From NCBI GenBank assembly GCA_021162935.1, contig JAGGXR010000168.1, positions 1 to 64,000 on the forward strand: a stretch of 64,000 bases of DNA, given 5' to 3'. Under the pieces are notes generated by a model, which worked only from the letters and a program-made list of their open reading frames with translations, did not search any database and was not told the origin of the DNA. This DNA comes from Deltaproteobacteria bacterium (GTDB lineage Bacteria > Myxococcota_A > Polyangia > HGW-17 > SLPX01). Positions within the stretch are counted from its first letter, which is position 1; each line of letters starts with the position of its first letter. Below, in pieces: positions 1-8,941 of this stretch. A program made the translations under genes and the position numbers.

Positions 1-57
1 CCCGTTGTCAGAGCCGGGACCCGTTGTCAGAGCCGGGACCCGTTGTCAGAGCCGGGT
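1..57. repeat. Three tandem 19-bp repeats at the left edge
   Basis: Three head-to-tail copies (1-19, 20-38, 39-57) of a 19-bp unit beginning CCCGTTGTCAGAGC. The third copy differs only in its last base. Each unit is flanked by CCCG and CGGG and can fold into a small hairpin. The array starts at the first base of the window, so more copies may lie to the left. It sits downstream of the M50 protease gene that ends at 121. No coding role is apparent. Confidence 0.85.
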
Positions 58-120
58 CCAATTGGCGGCCTGTTCCCCAAGACACAGTCCAAAAGAAGGA
101 TATGACGAAGATCGTCGGGG

Positions 121-936
121 CTACCAGCGCCAGTGCTCAATGACGACGTGGCTACCATCGGGCCCACGATACATGTGACGTCGCCCCCGACCGAACCCGG
201 GAGGGGCCGCATCTCGGGCACCCGTCCTCTGTCCGTCACGACTGTACCAACCAACCGACGACCCGTCCGAATCCAACACCTCGAAGGAGGGTTCCTCGTC
301 CTCGTAATGCCACATCCCGGCCATGCGACCTTCCTGACTGCCCATAAACCAAAGGACCACGGCCAGCAACACAAGTTGCCACGATCCCATCAGGGCACCG
401 AGGACTCCAATGCCAACCGCAGCCCAATGGGTAATCCGCACAGCCAGCACCGTGGCCTGGAGTCGCCCCATGCGCCTGGACAAAGCCGCCCGCATGACGC
501 GACCGCCGTCCATGGGCAAAGCCGGCAGGAGGTTAAAAGCCCCCAGGACCAAGTTGACGTAGGCCAAAAGTCTGAACACACCGATCCCCGTCACAAATGC
601 CAACAAAGCGGATACGCCTCCCAGAATGAACGAAACCGCTGGGCCGGCGGAAGCAATCCATATTTCATCCCGAGCAGATCGTGGGGGCCCAGCCATCTTG
701 GCCACGCCTCCGAAAAAGTAGAGTTCGATTCCTGCGATGGGGACCCCGAGATGCCTGGCCACCACAGCGTGCCCCAACTCATGGAGCAGGACCGACCCGA
801 AAACGAAAACCGCCAGCACCAGGCCAGCAAGGATGCCCTCAAAAATGGCAACGAAGGCCAGCAGCAGCCAGAAGGTAATATGCACATCGATCTCGAATCC
901 GGCAATACGGCCTATTCTCGTACTTCCTCGAAACAT
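121..936 (-). CDS. Site-2 protease family (M50) membrane metalloprotease
   Basis: 271-residue integral membrane protein of the compact S2P/SpoIVFB type. Seen: the zinc-binding HELGH at residues 52-56 inside a hydrophobic segment, and the second metal-ligand motif NLLPALPMDGGR at about 135-146, with hydrophobic segments on both sides. Neither a PDZ nor a CBS domain is present. The last 70 or so residues are hydrophilic. Members of this family cut substrates within the membrane; the substrate here is unknown. The start at 936 is preceded by AAGGA at a good distance; the open frame runs 27 codons further upstream, but that part looks non-coding. It is one of three M50 proteases in the window and the only one without PDZ domains. 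Confidence 0.9.
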   Translation of the reverse strand: MFRGSTRIGRIAGFEIDVHITFWLLLAFVAIFEGILAGLVLAVFVFGSVLLHELGHAVVARHLGVPIAGIELYFFGGVAKMAGPPRSARDEIWIASAGPAVSFILGGVSALLAFVTGIGVFRLLAYVNLVLGAFNLLPALPMDGGRVMRAALSRRMGRLQATVLAVRITHWAAVGIGVLGALMGSWQLVLLAVVLWFMGSQEGRMAGMWHYEDEEPSFEVLDSDGSSVGWYSRDGQRTGARDAAPPGFGRGRRHMYRGPDGSHVVIEHWRW

Positions 937-1132
937 CGCATATCCTTCTGCCTTGGCGGTGATCGCGGTCCAACCTGGACAGCCTGCTTCGGTCCGCCCC
1001 CGAAACGCCGGCTGCACTTTCTAACATAACCCCGATAAGCACAGAGACAAGCAACCTTTGCCCTGTCGAGCAAAACTCCCCCTACTATGCTAATATGCCG
1101 CACAAATTGGTGGAACCGCAAAAGGTCGAAAC

Positions 1133-1792
1133 TCACAGAGCCCAGTAGTACGTGGCCTGAAATCCGACCGTCCAGATGACACCAATATCATCGTTGTCCA
1201 CATCGTCACAACGGATCGATCCCCGTGCCTCCGTGCACTCGTCATTGAACCAGGGCTTGTAAAACCAGAACCCCAGGCCCAGGCCCACCCGACTCGTAAG
1301 CACGTAATCGGCCCCAAAACCCCAAGCAAGGGCAACCCCGTCGGCCCGGGTGTCATAGTCCACCCACCAGGGTCCGAAGTACTGTTTCCCCGATTCCATG
1401 AACCGATCCCAGCCCAAGGCCAGGCCGGCCCACAGGTCCATCGGAAATCCTGCAATCCGATCCAGGGGCAACAAGCCCCGCACCTCCGGCCCCAGGAACA
1501 CGTTCCAGTCCGTATCCACGTCACGCCCAGCCGGTGCATCTGGATGCCCGAAAAGGAGCCCCACGTGGACACCAACTTCCACGTACTTCAAAAACCGAAA
1601 GCCCACGTTTGTTCTCAAGAATACCAAAGGATCCACGTGATCGCACCAATGGTCCGTGCAGCCGTCTACCCCAAACCCAATCTGGAACATCAGGGACTGG
1701 AATCGTCCCGATGCCCCTGCGTGTCTCGGAAAAGCACCGACCGGAGTCGACCACAAAATCACCACCGCAACAACGACCCAAAGCTTCTTCAT
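1133..1792 (-). CDS. Predicted outer-membrane beta-barrel protein, exported
   Basis: 219 residues. It begins with a clear signal peptide (MKKLWVVVAVVILWSTPVGA), and the rest alternates polar and aromatic or hydrophobic residues with many Gly, Trp and Tyr, ending in an aromatic-rich strand (about FQATYYWAL). This is the pattern of a small OmpW/OmpA-like barrel or a porin-like family beta-barrel protein. Two Cys close together near residue 46 and two near 185 could form disulfides. GGAGGT lies just before the start at 1792. It follows the symporter gene by 174 bp on the same strand and may be transcribed separately. No specific family is recognised and no function can be given. Confidence 0.65.
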   Translation of the reverse strand: MKKLWVVVAVVILWSTPVGAFPRHAGASGRFQSLMFQIGFGVDGCTDHWCDHVDPLVFLRTNVGFRFLKYVEVGVHVGLLFGHPDAPAGRDVDTDWNVFLGPEVRGLLPLDRIAGFPMDLWAGLALGWDRFMESGKQYFGPWWVDYDTRADGVALAWGFGADYVLTSRVGLGLGFWFYKPWFNDECTEARGSIRCDDVDNDDIGVIWTVGFQATYYWAL

Positions 1793-1966
1793 GACACACC
1801 TCCCCACCGAGATCTCAAACGCACAGCACCATGGGGCAAACAACCAAGGCCCCAACCACCAAGAACGAACACTCCGTATTCCCGGACCACGGCCCCCGAT
1901 CGATCACTCCATCAAAACCGGCAACGCAAAGGTCCCTTCCAGTTTTTCATGCCTTGAAGCGTCCTC

Positions 1967-3847
1967 CTACATAATCTTCTCGACGCGCACCTTCCCGTTC
2001 TTCCTCCGCGGCCGCACCAAATTCCATACATCCTTGGGCAGTTCCACACGATCGGACGATGCAGTCCGCTCCGACAAAACAACGTGTGCCGAACGGAGTC
2101 CTCCAAGGTACCACCGTGGATCGGTCACGTACAGCAGGTCTCCTGGCTGCGCATGGAGCTGCTCCCTGGCGGACAGGGGAAGCCGAATCTCAGGCCGCCC
2201 CTTTCTGATGATCGACTCACCGAGCAGAACAGCCAGGAGATGCGCTGGCTTTCCATCAGCAGGACTGGGTTGTTCCCCCTTGAAATTCGCCCGCGCCTCA
2301 TTGAGGGTTCCCCAAACCAGCCCCACGAGCGACTTGGTCCTGGTTTCCTTACTCACGAGCGCCACGATGATCCCGATGGCTCCACAGATCACGAATCCGT
2401 AGAGGGCACGAACAAAGAAGTACGACTTGAGGTGGCCTGCGAGCCCCGGCCCACCGGCCTTGGCGATACCGAACGCGAACGGAGCCAGCACATCGGGCCA
2501 GATCACGGACAAGGCCATGGCCCCGATACCCGCTGCAATGGTCCAAAACGCCGCCCGAGCCGAGAATCGCCTCCAAAAAGCTCCCAGCAACACGGCAACA
2601 GCAAGGGGAGGCCCCACCATGGCCGTGAACGCCGCATGCGCTGCGTAGATGGACTTGAAACTCGCATACACCGGCACCATGAGAACGCCGATTCCGGCGG
2701 CCGCAACAGAAACGATCCGGGCCATCCTCAGCGTTTGGCGATCCGGCGCATCAGGATTGACATAGACCTTCCACAGATCATTGACCACCACGGCCGACGT
2801 GGCGTTGATGAGCGTATCCGCCGTGGACATCAAAGCTGCTGTCAACGCCGCCATGACCAGGCCGAACACGCCAGGCTGACACAGGATGCTCGACACCACC
2901 ACGAAAATGGTGTTCGCGTTCGAATGAACCGGAAGGTCTCCTCGCTCGGCCATGGCCTTCCCAAGCCACCCAGCACCCGCTACGGCAAGCGCCGCCACCA
3001 CTTGGAGCCCAATCAAAACAAAGGTGATGGCTTTCTTGCCGTCCTTGACCGACTTGGCCGACAGGAACCGCATCATGATTCCCTGGTTCAGGAAAAGCAC
3101 GAAAGCGCCCTGACTGAGGCCATCCTGCCACAGGATGCCCAACATGTTGAAGTCGGGTGGGCGGTTCGTATAGGCCAGCACCAATCGATGGCGATACGGC
3201 ATGTTGTCCCAAAAGGACCCAAAGCCTCCCAGGTAATAGATGCCGAGTCCAAAAAGCAAGAAGCCAGCCGCCAATAGGAGCACGCCTTGGAGCAGGTCGG
3301 TCATGATCACGGACGTCTGGCCGCCAGCCGTGACGTAGATGGCAGAAATCACCGCGATCACCACGACTGCCAGCATCAGGTTCCAACCGAGCATCGCATT
3401 GAGCGCCACGCCCAACGTGTAGAAGTTGATGCCGATATACCCCAACAGGTAAAGGAGCATCACAATAGTGGCCAGCAGCCTCGTGGGCCGATTGAATCGC
3501 CTCTCAAAGTATTCGGGAATCGACGTAACCCTGCTGTAATAAAGGATGGGGAGCCATCCGAACACGAAGAGCGGCATCCAAAACCAGTCGTTCCAGTAGG
3601 TGTGCGTGGAACTCATCCCGTACGAATAGGCCACGGCCGAATATTTGATGAAACTGTACGAACCAACCGTGGTCGCCACCATGGAAAAGGCGATCAACCA
3701 CCAGGGGAACCGCTGCCCGCTGAAGAAGAAATCCTTCGTGGTCTTGGTGTACCTCCCGAAGAAGGCGCCGAACCCCAGGACCAAAACGAAATACCCGATG
3801 ATGATGCCGTAATCGAGTGTGGTGCCGATGATGTGCGAATGCTGCAT
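1967..3847 (-). CDS. Sodium:solute symporter (SSS) family transporter
   Basis: 626 residues with about 13 hydrophobic segments, typical of the SSS/SLC5 fold that couples solute uptake to Na+. The N-terminal pattern (early TM, then a basic TKTTKDFFFSGQ stretch followed by a Trp-rich TM) and the conserved GGQTSVIMTDLLQG segment in the middle are characteristic of the family. The last 100 or so residues form a soluble tail beyond the usual core, ending in a basic stretch (RPRRKNGKVRVEKIM). The substrate is not deducible. The start lies 12 bp after the stop of the IPT/TIG lipoprotein gene, so the two are probably co-translated and may form a transporter with an accessory surface protein. Confidence 0.9.
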   Translation of the reverse strand: MQHSHIIGTTLDYGIIIGYFVLVLGFGAFFGRYTKTTKDFFFSGQRFPWWLIAFSMVATTVGSYSFIKYSAVAYSYGMSSTHTYWNDWFWMPLFVFGWLPILYYSRVTSIPEYFERRFNRPTRLLATIVMLLYLLGYIGINFYTLGVALNAMLGWNLMLAVVVIAVISAIYVTAGGQTSVIMTDLLQGVLLLAAGFLLFGLGIYYLGGFGSFWDNMPYRHRLVLAYTNRPPDFNMLGILWQDGLSQGAFVLFLNQGIMMRFLSAKSVKDGKKAITFVLIGLQVVAALAVAGAGWLGKAMAERGDLPVHSNANTIFVVVSSILCQPGVFGLVMAALTAALMSTADTLINATSAVVVNDLWKVYVNPDAPDRQTLRMARIVSVAAAGIGVLMVPVYASFKSIYAAHAAFTAMVGPPLAVAVLLGAFWRRFSARAAFWTIAAGIGAMALSVIWPDVLAPFAFGIAKAGGPGLAGHLKSYFFVRALYGFVICGAIGIIVALVSKETRTKSLVGLVWGTLNEARANFKGEQPSPADGKPAHLLAVLLGESIIRKGRPEIRLPLSAREQLHAQPGDLLYVTDPRWYLGGLRSAHVVLSERTASSDRVELPKDVWNLVRPRRKNGKVRVEKIM

Positions 3848-3859
3848 GTGACTTCCCGC

Positions 3860-4873
3860 CTAATACCAGCCAGACAACCAGAACTGAAAAACACCGATGA
3901 GCAGGGCATAGAAGAGCAATCCTGCCAGCATCCAGGCCAGGTTGAATCGCTTCTTCTTCGTTCCGAGACCAACGTCACCCTGTCGATAGGCCATGATCAT
4001 ACCCAAGAGAAACACGAACCCCATCACGACAAAATAGATGACAAAATCCTCGGTTCGCTCCGACATGCCAGCCGGCGGCTTGGCAATGATCAGCAGGTGG
4101 TCAAAATCCGTCGGCTGCCCCTTGTGGGTCGATGTCTGAATCTGAATCGTGTACTTCCCGGCCGGTAGATCCGCTGGAATCGTTCCCGAAATACGCGCCG
4201 CATTTTGTTCGGAAACGCGAAGGAGATGGACACGTCGCGCCTGATGAAACGGCCAGGGCACCCCAAGACCCACCTGCAGCAACAACTGCGTATCCTTGCT
4301 GTCCTTTGGAAGCGGCCCAATGAGGATAATGGCAATAGGGTCGTCCAAATTCCCCCCCAGGATCGACAACCTGGCCGGTTGCCCCGCAATGACGCGACTG
4401 GGGCGAATCTCCCGAATGAACGGAGGCCCCCGATTCGGTTTTACTTGATACACACGATATGCACTCTTGGTAAACTCGAGTCCCATGTGCCGACGGAATA
4501 CCAGGTGATACAGGCCAGGCGGCACCCCAGGAGGAACCTCTGCACGCATGAGTTCATCGGACAGGACCGTGGTGCGTTCCAGAGAAAATCCTTCCTTTAA
4601 CCGTTGACTCGATCCCTGCCACATCTCCAATCGGACACTCGTTTTGGACGTGCCTTCGAGGCGAGTAGGTAACTGCACCTTGCCGCCCAGCAAAGAAATG
4701 AACCCGCTGCCTCGAATGAAAATCCTGACCGAATCGTAGTTTGGCCCGTGATTCGGGGTCACAGACGACACGTCAAAGGACCGCTTCGCCCCACTTCCCG
4801 AGCACCCGATTGCAGCCGCCGCCATCAGGCTCGCCAGCCAAGGCCACATCGGTCTCTGTCTCGTACCATTCAT
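3860..4873 (-). CDS. IPT/TIG-domain lipoprotein with C-terminal membrane helices
   Basis: 337 residues. The N-terminus is a signal ending in a lipobox-like AAIGC, predicting a lipidated Cys near residue 24. Two Ig-like IPT/TIG modules follow: one around residues 35-130 (starts SSVTPNHGPNYDSVRIFIRG) and one around 155-265 (IREIRPSRVIAGQPARLSI). The C-terminus holds two hydrophobic helices (about 285-305 and 315-335). An exported lipoprotein that also carries C-terminal membrane spans is unusual. If it is not lipidated it would be an inner-membrane protein with a periplasmic Ig-like domain. It sits directly upstream of, and probably coupled to, the SSS symporter. A role as an accessory or substrate-capturing subunit is inference only. 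Confidence 0.7.
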   Translation of the reverse strand: MNGTRQRPMWPWLASLMAAAAIGCSGSGAKRSFDVSSVTPNHGPNYDSVRIFIRGSGFISLLGGKVQLPTRLEGTSKTSVRLEMWQGSSQRLKEGFSLERTTVLSDELMRAEVPPGVPPGLYHLVFRRHMGLEFTKSAYRVYQVKPNRGPPFIREIRPSRVIAGQPARLSILGGNLDDPIAIILIGPLPKDSKDTQLLLQVGLGVPWPFHQARRVHLLRVSEQNAARISGTIPADLPAGKYTIQIQTSTHKGQPTDFDHLLIIAKPPAGMSERTEDFVIYFVVMGFVFLLGMIMAYRQGDVGLGTKKKRFNLAWMLAGLLFYALLIGVFQFWLSGWY

Positions 4874-4928
4874 ATCGCTTCTCTCTCGCTCGTCTCGTTA
4901 CCGCGCCCCGCCCTGCGTCCCGATCGCA

Positions 4929-5801
4929 TCAGGCCTCGTGCACGACGTCCAATCCAGAAAAAATCTGTTGCAATGCCCAAATCACGCCCTTCGATCCAGC
5001 GAACGGAGCCACGATGTCCGCAGCCGCCTTGACCTCCGGTCGTGCATTGGCCACCGCGACCCCGATGCCGGCCCGCATCAGCATGTCCGAGTCATTCGGG
5101 CCGTCGCCAAAGGCGGCCACCTGCTCCGGACGAATCCCGAGCACCCGACAGGCGCGCAGCAATCCATCCGCCTTCGACATCCCAGAAGGCAAAACCTCCA
5201 AAAACTCCGGTTCGGAAAAGACCAACACGGCCAGACGCCCAAAACGTTCTTCCAACTCCCGCCGGCATTCGTCCAAACGCTCGGAAACGCCGATGAGCAG
5301 CAGCTTGACGGGATCACGATCCAATAAATCCGCCAGAGACGCCACCCAATGAGGATCATAGGTCTCCTTGGCAATGAACGCCCTGGCCCATTCGTCGTCC
5401 GAATCCATGAAATACCGGTCTTCCCGATAGAGATTCACGTGGAGGCCCAGTCGTCCAGCCGCCTCGAGCGCCAACCGGGCCGCTCCCTGGTCCAGGTGCG
5501 CCTGGAAATATGCCTCGTTCGTGTGGGGATCGGCAACCCGGGCACCGTTGAACAAGATGGCGGGCGCATCGCAACCAGATGCATCCAGGTATGGTCGCGC
5601 CGACTGGAACATCCTACCGGTGGCGATCCCGACCCGGATGCCGTCATTCTGGAGCCGACTCAAGACGTGACGAACCGCCGTTCCAACGCGCGTCGCGCCC
5701 TTGCGATCCTGCTTGTCGCCGGCCCCACGCACATCGTCGAGCAGGGTCCCGTCCAGATCGAAATACACCGCCGCAATGTCGTGAACCTGCCTGGACGTCA
5801 C
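4929..5801 (-). CDS. HAD-superfamily hydrolase, Cof type
   Basis: 290 residues. Motif I is FDLDGTLLDD near residue 14, the motif II region is GIATGR, and motif IV is AFGDGPNDSDML followed by GIGVAVANARPEVKAAADIV, the classic signature of Cof-type HAD phosphatases with a C2 cap. These enzymes dephosphorylate sugar phosphates, flavin precursors or related metabolites; the substrate is not predictable. A GTG start at 5801 is preferred because AGGAGG lies six bases upstream. An in-frame TTG at 5807 would abut the ribosome-binding site. The gene is 32 bp downstream of tsaB, in the same apparent operon. Confidence 0.88.
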   Translation of the reverse strand: MTSRQVHDIAAVYFDLDGTLLDDVRGAGDKQDRKGATRVGTAVRHVLSRLQNDGIRVGIATGRMFQSARPYLDASGCDAPAILFNGARVADPHTNEAYFQAHLDQGAARLALEAAGRLGLHVNLYREDRYFMDSDDEWARAFIAKETYDPHWVASLADLLDRDPVKLLLIGVSERLDECRRELEERFGRLAVLVFSEPEFLEVLPSGMSKADGLLRACRVLGIRPEQVAAFGDGPNDSDMLMRAGIGVAVANARPEVKAAADIVAPFAGSKGVIWALQQIFSGLDVVHEA

Positions 5802-5833
5802 ATCCAACCTCCTGTCGCACGACCCGGCATGAC

Positions 5834-6799
5834 CTACTGCCCGCCTTGAGGAGAAAGGGACAGACCAAACTTGGCCTCGGCATCGGACGGACGTAGATAA
5901 ATGGGCTGAGCCCCGTCCAAATCGGCCATCTGGCCCTGGTCGAGCATCATCCCTCCTATTCCGGCCAGGGCCACCGCATCGGGCCAGGGATCCAGATCAT
6001 CCCGCAATCCCACCGAAATACCCGCATCCTCGCCCATCCGCCCCACGTTGGAACGAATCAGGTCCAACCCAGTGCCAAGACACACAAGCGATCTCGTTCC
6101 ACCACGCATCGAATCGCCACGACCCACCGCAGAGTCACCCCGCTTCAAAAGAGAGCCAGGAGTCGTGCCCGCTCGATCGTCACCGTCGTATTGGGTGAAG
6201 CGTTCGATCACCAGCGCAAAAAAATCTTCAGGCCGTACGGCCCGATCCTCCAGCCAACGCCCAGAGCCAGCTTCCGCCATGGCGCGCAGCCCAGCGTCCC
6301 CAATCCAGCCGGCCACGTACACCTCACCGCGTCTGGCATCCATGCAGGCCATCACGAAATCGGCACATCCTTCTCGTGTCATCTCGTGGCCGGAAGATTC
6401 CGCTCCGAATCCCAGCGTCACTTTCTCTGCCGGCCCAGACGACCCGCCCAGGGCCCGAGCCGCCACCGCGTCGAGAGACCGCGGCAGCACCAACGGGATG
6501 TCCAGCGCAAAACACAGACCCTTGGCCGTGGCGAGGCCGACACGAACACCGGTAAACGAACCAGGTCCGGCACCGCATGAAACAACATCGATCTGTTTCG
6601 GCCGCACCTGGGCCTCAGCCAAGACCTCTTCGATCAAGGGAACGAGGGCTTTGCCGTGCGTGGAAACAGGCTGATCCCGTCTGGCCAGCGTCCGCCCCGA
6701 CAGGTCAGCCAGCACCGAAACCCTCGTGCCAGCCTGCCATTCGAGCAGAGCGACCGAAGCAGTTGGCGTCGACGTGTCAAAGGCTAGGATGAGCGGCAT
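5834..6799 (-). CDS. tsaB: tRNA threonylcarbamoyladenosine biosynthesis protein TsaB
   Basis: 321 residues. The N-terminal LILAFDTSTPTASVALLE and GAGPGSFTGVRVGLATAKGL are diagnostic for TsaB, the ASKHA-fold partner of TsaD/TsaE in making t6A37 in tRNAs that read ANN codons. The usual length is about 230 residues. The excess comes from insertions in the C-terminal half: around residues 125-145 (Gly/Ser/Glu-rich) and 205-240 (Arg/Gly/Ser-rich, with repeated RGDS-like words). The start at 6799 has GAGGAGAGG just upstream; an ATG at 6832 abuts the rseP stop but lacks this site. It lies between rseP and a HAD phosphatase with gaps of about 33 bp, so an operon is likely. Confidence 0.93.
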   Translation of the reverse strand: MPLILAFDTSTPTASVALLEWQAGTRVSVLADLSGRTLARRDQPVSTHGKALVPLIEEVLAEAQVRPKQIDVVSCGAGPGSFTGVRVGLATAKGLCFALDIPLVLPRSLDAVAARALGGSSGPAEKVTLGFGAESSGHEMTREGCADFVMACMDARRGEVYVAGWIGDAGLRAMAEAGSGRWLEDRAVRPEDFFALVIERFTQYDGDDRAGTTPGSLLKRGDSAVGRGDSMRGGTRSLVCLGTGLDLIRSNVGRMGEDAGISVGLRDDLDPWPDAVALAGIGGMMLDQGQMADLDGAQPIYLRPSDAEAKFGLSLSPQGGQ

Positions 6800-6832
6800 T
6801 GCCTCTCCTCGATGCTTCGCCAGCAGAATCAA

Positions 6833-8470
6833 TCAGTTCAAAATATACCGAACGATATCGTTTTTGAATGCCAAGACCATCAGGGCCAACAGCAACGCGA
6901 GCCCAAGGTAGCTCACCGCAGCCCGAGCCTGCAGGCTCAAAGGCTTCCGCCGAACGGCCTCGATAGTAAAAATGAGCACGTGTCCCCCGTCCAGAATGGG
7001 CACGGGGAGCAGATTCAACAAACCAAGGTTGATGGAAATCAGCGCCATGATCCACAAAAACACGTCCCACCCCTTGGATGCGGCCACCTTCGCAATATTC
7101 GCCAACATGATGGGGCCGCCGACCGTATCGGACGCCACCTTCCCTCGAAAAATCTGAACCACCGCCAAAACCATGTCCGAAATCACCTCGCTGGACATCA
7201 AAGCGGCCATGTGCACGGCGTAGACGAACCTGCCGTCGATGGGTTCCTTGGGTGGATACCGATAGACCATGCCATTCGTGGCGCCGAACACGTACACCGT
7301 GCGTTCCTGCTTGAACTCGTCCACCACGTGTTTCCGCTCCAATCGGACCGTGCCCCGATGCAGGGGCCCTCCTGGAGACTGCCACGTGATGGTCATGGCC
7401 TTATCGCGCTTCTGACTCAGCAGATTCGCCAAAACCAACCAACTCCTCAACTCCTGACCGTCGAGGGTCAACACGAAATCACCGGGCCTGAGGCCCATAC
7501 GAAAAGCCGGTGTGGCAGGATCCACGTGCGACACGAACATCTCCGCCGACCTGAGACCGGTCTCCACCCGCCCATCGATCAAATTCGGCCGGAGATCTAC
7601 GGTCCCAGGGCGCCACAGGGACAGCCCCATGCTCCCTGCCGGGCGAATGGCCCGCAGAAAAAACACATGAAGCACCGCAGGACGCTTCAGGTGCTTCAAA
7701 AACGACCGAAGTTGATGCCAATATGGAGTCGGCCGACCATTGACTGACAGGACCCAATCGCCCGTCCGAATCCCGGCGCGCCCCGCTGGACTGTTGGGAT
7801 CGATCACACCAACCTGGGCTGCGGTCATGGCGGGCATGATCCCCAGGAGCCCGACCTTGTCCACCACCCCGAGCCTCGTACGCTGCAGCTCCAATCGAGG
7901 GGTTGCATCCAAGGCCAAGCGGCTCCCCTCGCGCTCGATCACGAGGCGCACACGCTGATTCGGCTTGCCCTGGATGATCTTGGTCACATCCGTCCAGTAT
8001 CGAATCTTGTGCCCGTCAATCGCGAGTACCCGATCGCCACTTCGCAGGCCCGCCGTCGCTGCCGGCTCTCCTGGAATGACTGTTCCAATCACTGCGGGCG
8101 CAGCGGTCGATTGAGCTAAAAAGTAAAAGAAATACACGAGCACTGGAAAGACCAAATTGAACAGCGGACCCGCCGTCACAATCAGGTATTTCTGCCACAA
8201 AGGCTTGTGCTGCAACGCCCGCCCCTGGTCTTCTGGTGCAATCTCAGCGGTGGGATCCTCGCCGAGCATCTTCACGTAGCCCCCAAGGGGCACATAGGCC
8301 ACCTTGTACTCCGTCTCCCCCCATGTCCAATGGAGCCCTTTGATCGCCGGACCGAACCCCAAAGAAAATTGGAGCACCTTGACTTTAAACAATTTTGCAA
8401 AGGCAAAATGCCCCAACTCATGGATGAAAATGAGCGGGCCTATCAGCACCAAAAACCAAACGACGATCAT
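6833..8470 (-). CDS. rseP: RseP-type site-2 protease with three PDZ domains
   Basis: 545 residues. The zinc site HELGH lies at residues 17-21, followed by the family stretch GPLIFIHELGHFAFAK and the FGPAI and VPLGGYVKMLGED motifs. Three PDZ-like modules follow (about residues 125-200, 215-285 and 320-385, each with a GLRSGDRVLAIDG-like core), then the C-terminal NLLPVPILDGGH metal-ligand motif and a last helix. E. coli RseP has two PDZ domains and about 450 residues, so an extra PDZ accounts for the length. The family performs intramembrane cleavage of anti-sigma factors and signal-peptide remnants. No dxr, cdsA or bamA neighbour is present, and tsaB follows instead. A second RseP paralogue lies at 25006-26400. 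Confidence 0.93.
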   Translation of the reverse strand: MIVVWFLVLIGPLIFIHELGHFAFAKLFKVKVLQFSLGFGPAIKGLHWTWGETEYKVAYVPLGGYVKMLGEDPTAEIAPEDQGRALQHKPLWQKYLIVTAGPLFNLVFPVLVYFFYFLAQSTAAPAVIGTVIPGEPAATAGLRSGDRVLAIDGHKIRYWTDVTKIIQGKPNQRVRLVIEREGSRLALDATPRLELQRTRLGVVDKVGLLGIMPAMTAAQVGVIDPNSPAGRAGIRTGDWVLSVNGRPTPYWHQLRSFLKHLKRPAVLHVFFLRAIRPAGSMGLSLWRPGTVDLRPNLIDGRVETGLRSAEMFVSHVDPATPAFRMGLRPGDFVLTLDGQELRSWLVLANLLSQKRDKAMTITWQSPGGPLHRGTVRLERKHVVDEFKQERTVYVFGATNGMVYRYPPKEPIDGRFVYAVHMAALMSSEVISDMVLAVVQIFRGKVASDTVGGPIMLANIAKVAASKGWDVFLWIMALISINLGLLNLLPVPILDGGHVLIFTIEAVRRKPLSLQARAAVSYLGLALLLALMVLAFKNDIVRYILN

Positions 8471-8559
8471 TGCATCAACAACTTTCCGTACAACTCGGCG
8501 CCTAAGTACGACAGCCTTGATAGCAGTAAACCTGCCGGACAACAAGCACCACCAATTTG

Positions 8560-8588
8560 TTGACAGCCACGAAGGCTTCGACTATACA
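8560..8588 (+). promoter_or_regulatory. Sigma-70-like promoter of tRNA-Phe
   Basis: TTGACA at 8560-8565, a 17-bp spacer, and TATACA at 8583-8588. The expected transcription start falls just before the tRNA at 8606. This is the best consensus promoter in the window. Confidence 0.8.
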
Positions 8589-8605
8589 CCAACTCCGAAA
8601 AACGA

Positions 8606-8678
8606 GCCCAGGTAGCTCAGTCGGTAGAGCAGGGGACTGAAAATCCCCGTGTGGGCAGTTCGATTCTGTCCCTGGGCA
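8606..8678 (+). tRNA. tRNA-Phe (anticodon GAA)
   Basis: Full cloverleaf. The acceptor stem GCCCAGG (8606-8612) pairs with CCTGGGC (8671-8677) and A is the discriminator. The D arm is GCTC..GAGC. The anticodon stem GGGGA/TCCCC encloses the loop CTGAAAA, giving anticodon GAA at 8639-8641. The T arm contains TTCGATT. CCA is not encoded. A consensus promoter precedes it and a terminator follows, so it is transcribed as a single-gene unit. Confidence 0.98.
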
Positions 8679-8692
8679 TCGGTGAGACAAAG

Positions 8693-8722
8693 AAGGAGTG
8701 CAAAAAGCACTCCTTTCCTTTT
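8693..8722 (+). terminator. Rho-independent terminator after tRNA-Phe
   Basis: AAGGAGTGC (8693-8701), a five-A loop, then GCACTCCTT (8707-8715) form a perfect 9-bp stem followed by a T-rich run (ccttttttt). Confidence 0.92.
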
Positions 8723-8941
8723 TTTGGAATCTCGGTTTTCGCCCCCTTGGACGGTCATCCTTGCCACACCTTGGATGCTCATTCTCAGAGTCTCTCGAAC
8801 GCTCCTCTTTCGCACAGCCTGCACGGTTGCTGACACAGGATCGCTGACCGCCTTGCCCCTCGAACAGAATCACGGTACCCTCTTCGCTGTCTCTTCTTCC
8901 ACAGCCTGGACTCAAAACCAGGAGAGTCAGGACCAGGATCC

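Noticed and set aside
1-57. CRISPR array
   Set aside because: The 19-bp units are directly adjacent with no spacers, so this is a simple tandem repeat.
2084-3277. 397-codon plus-strand open frame over the symporter gene
   Set aside because: Composition (Arg, His, Asp, Gly-rich) and lack of motifs mark it as an antisense shadow of the symporter.
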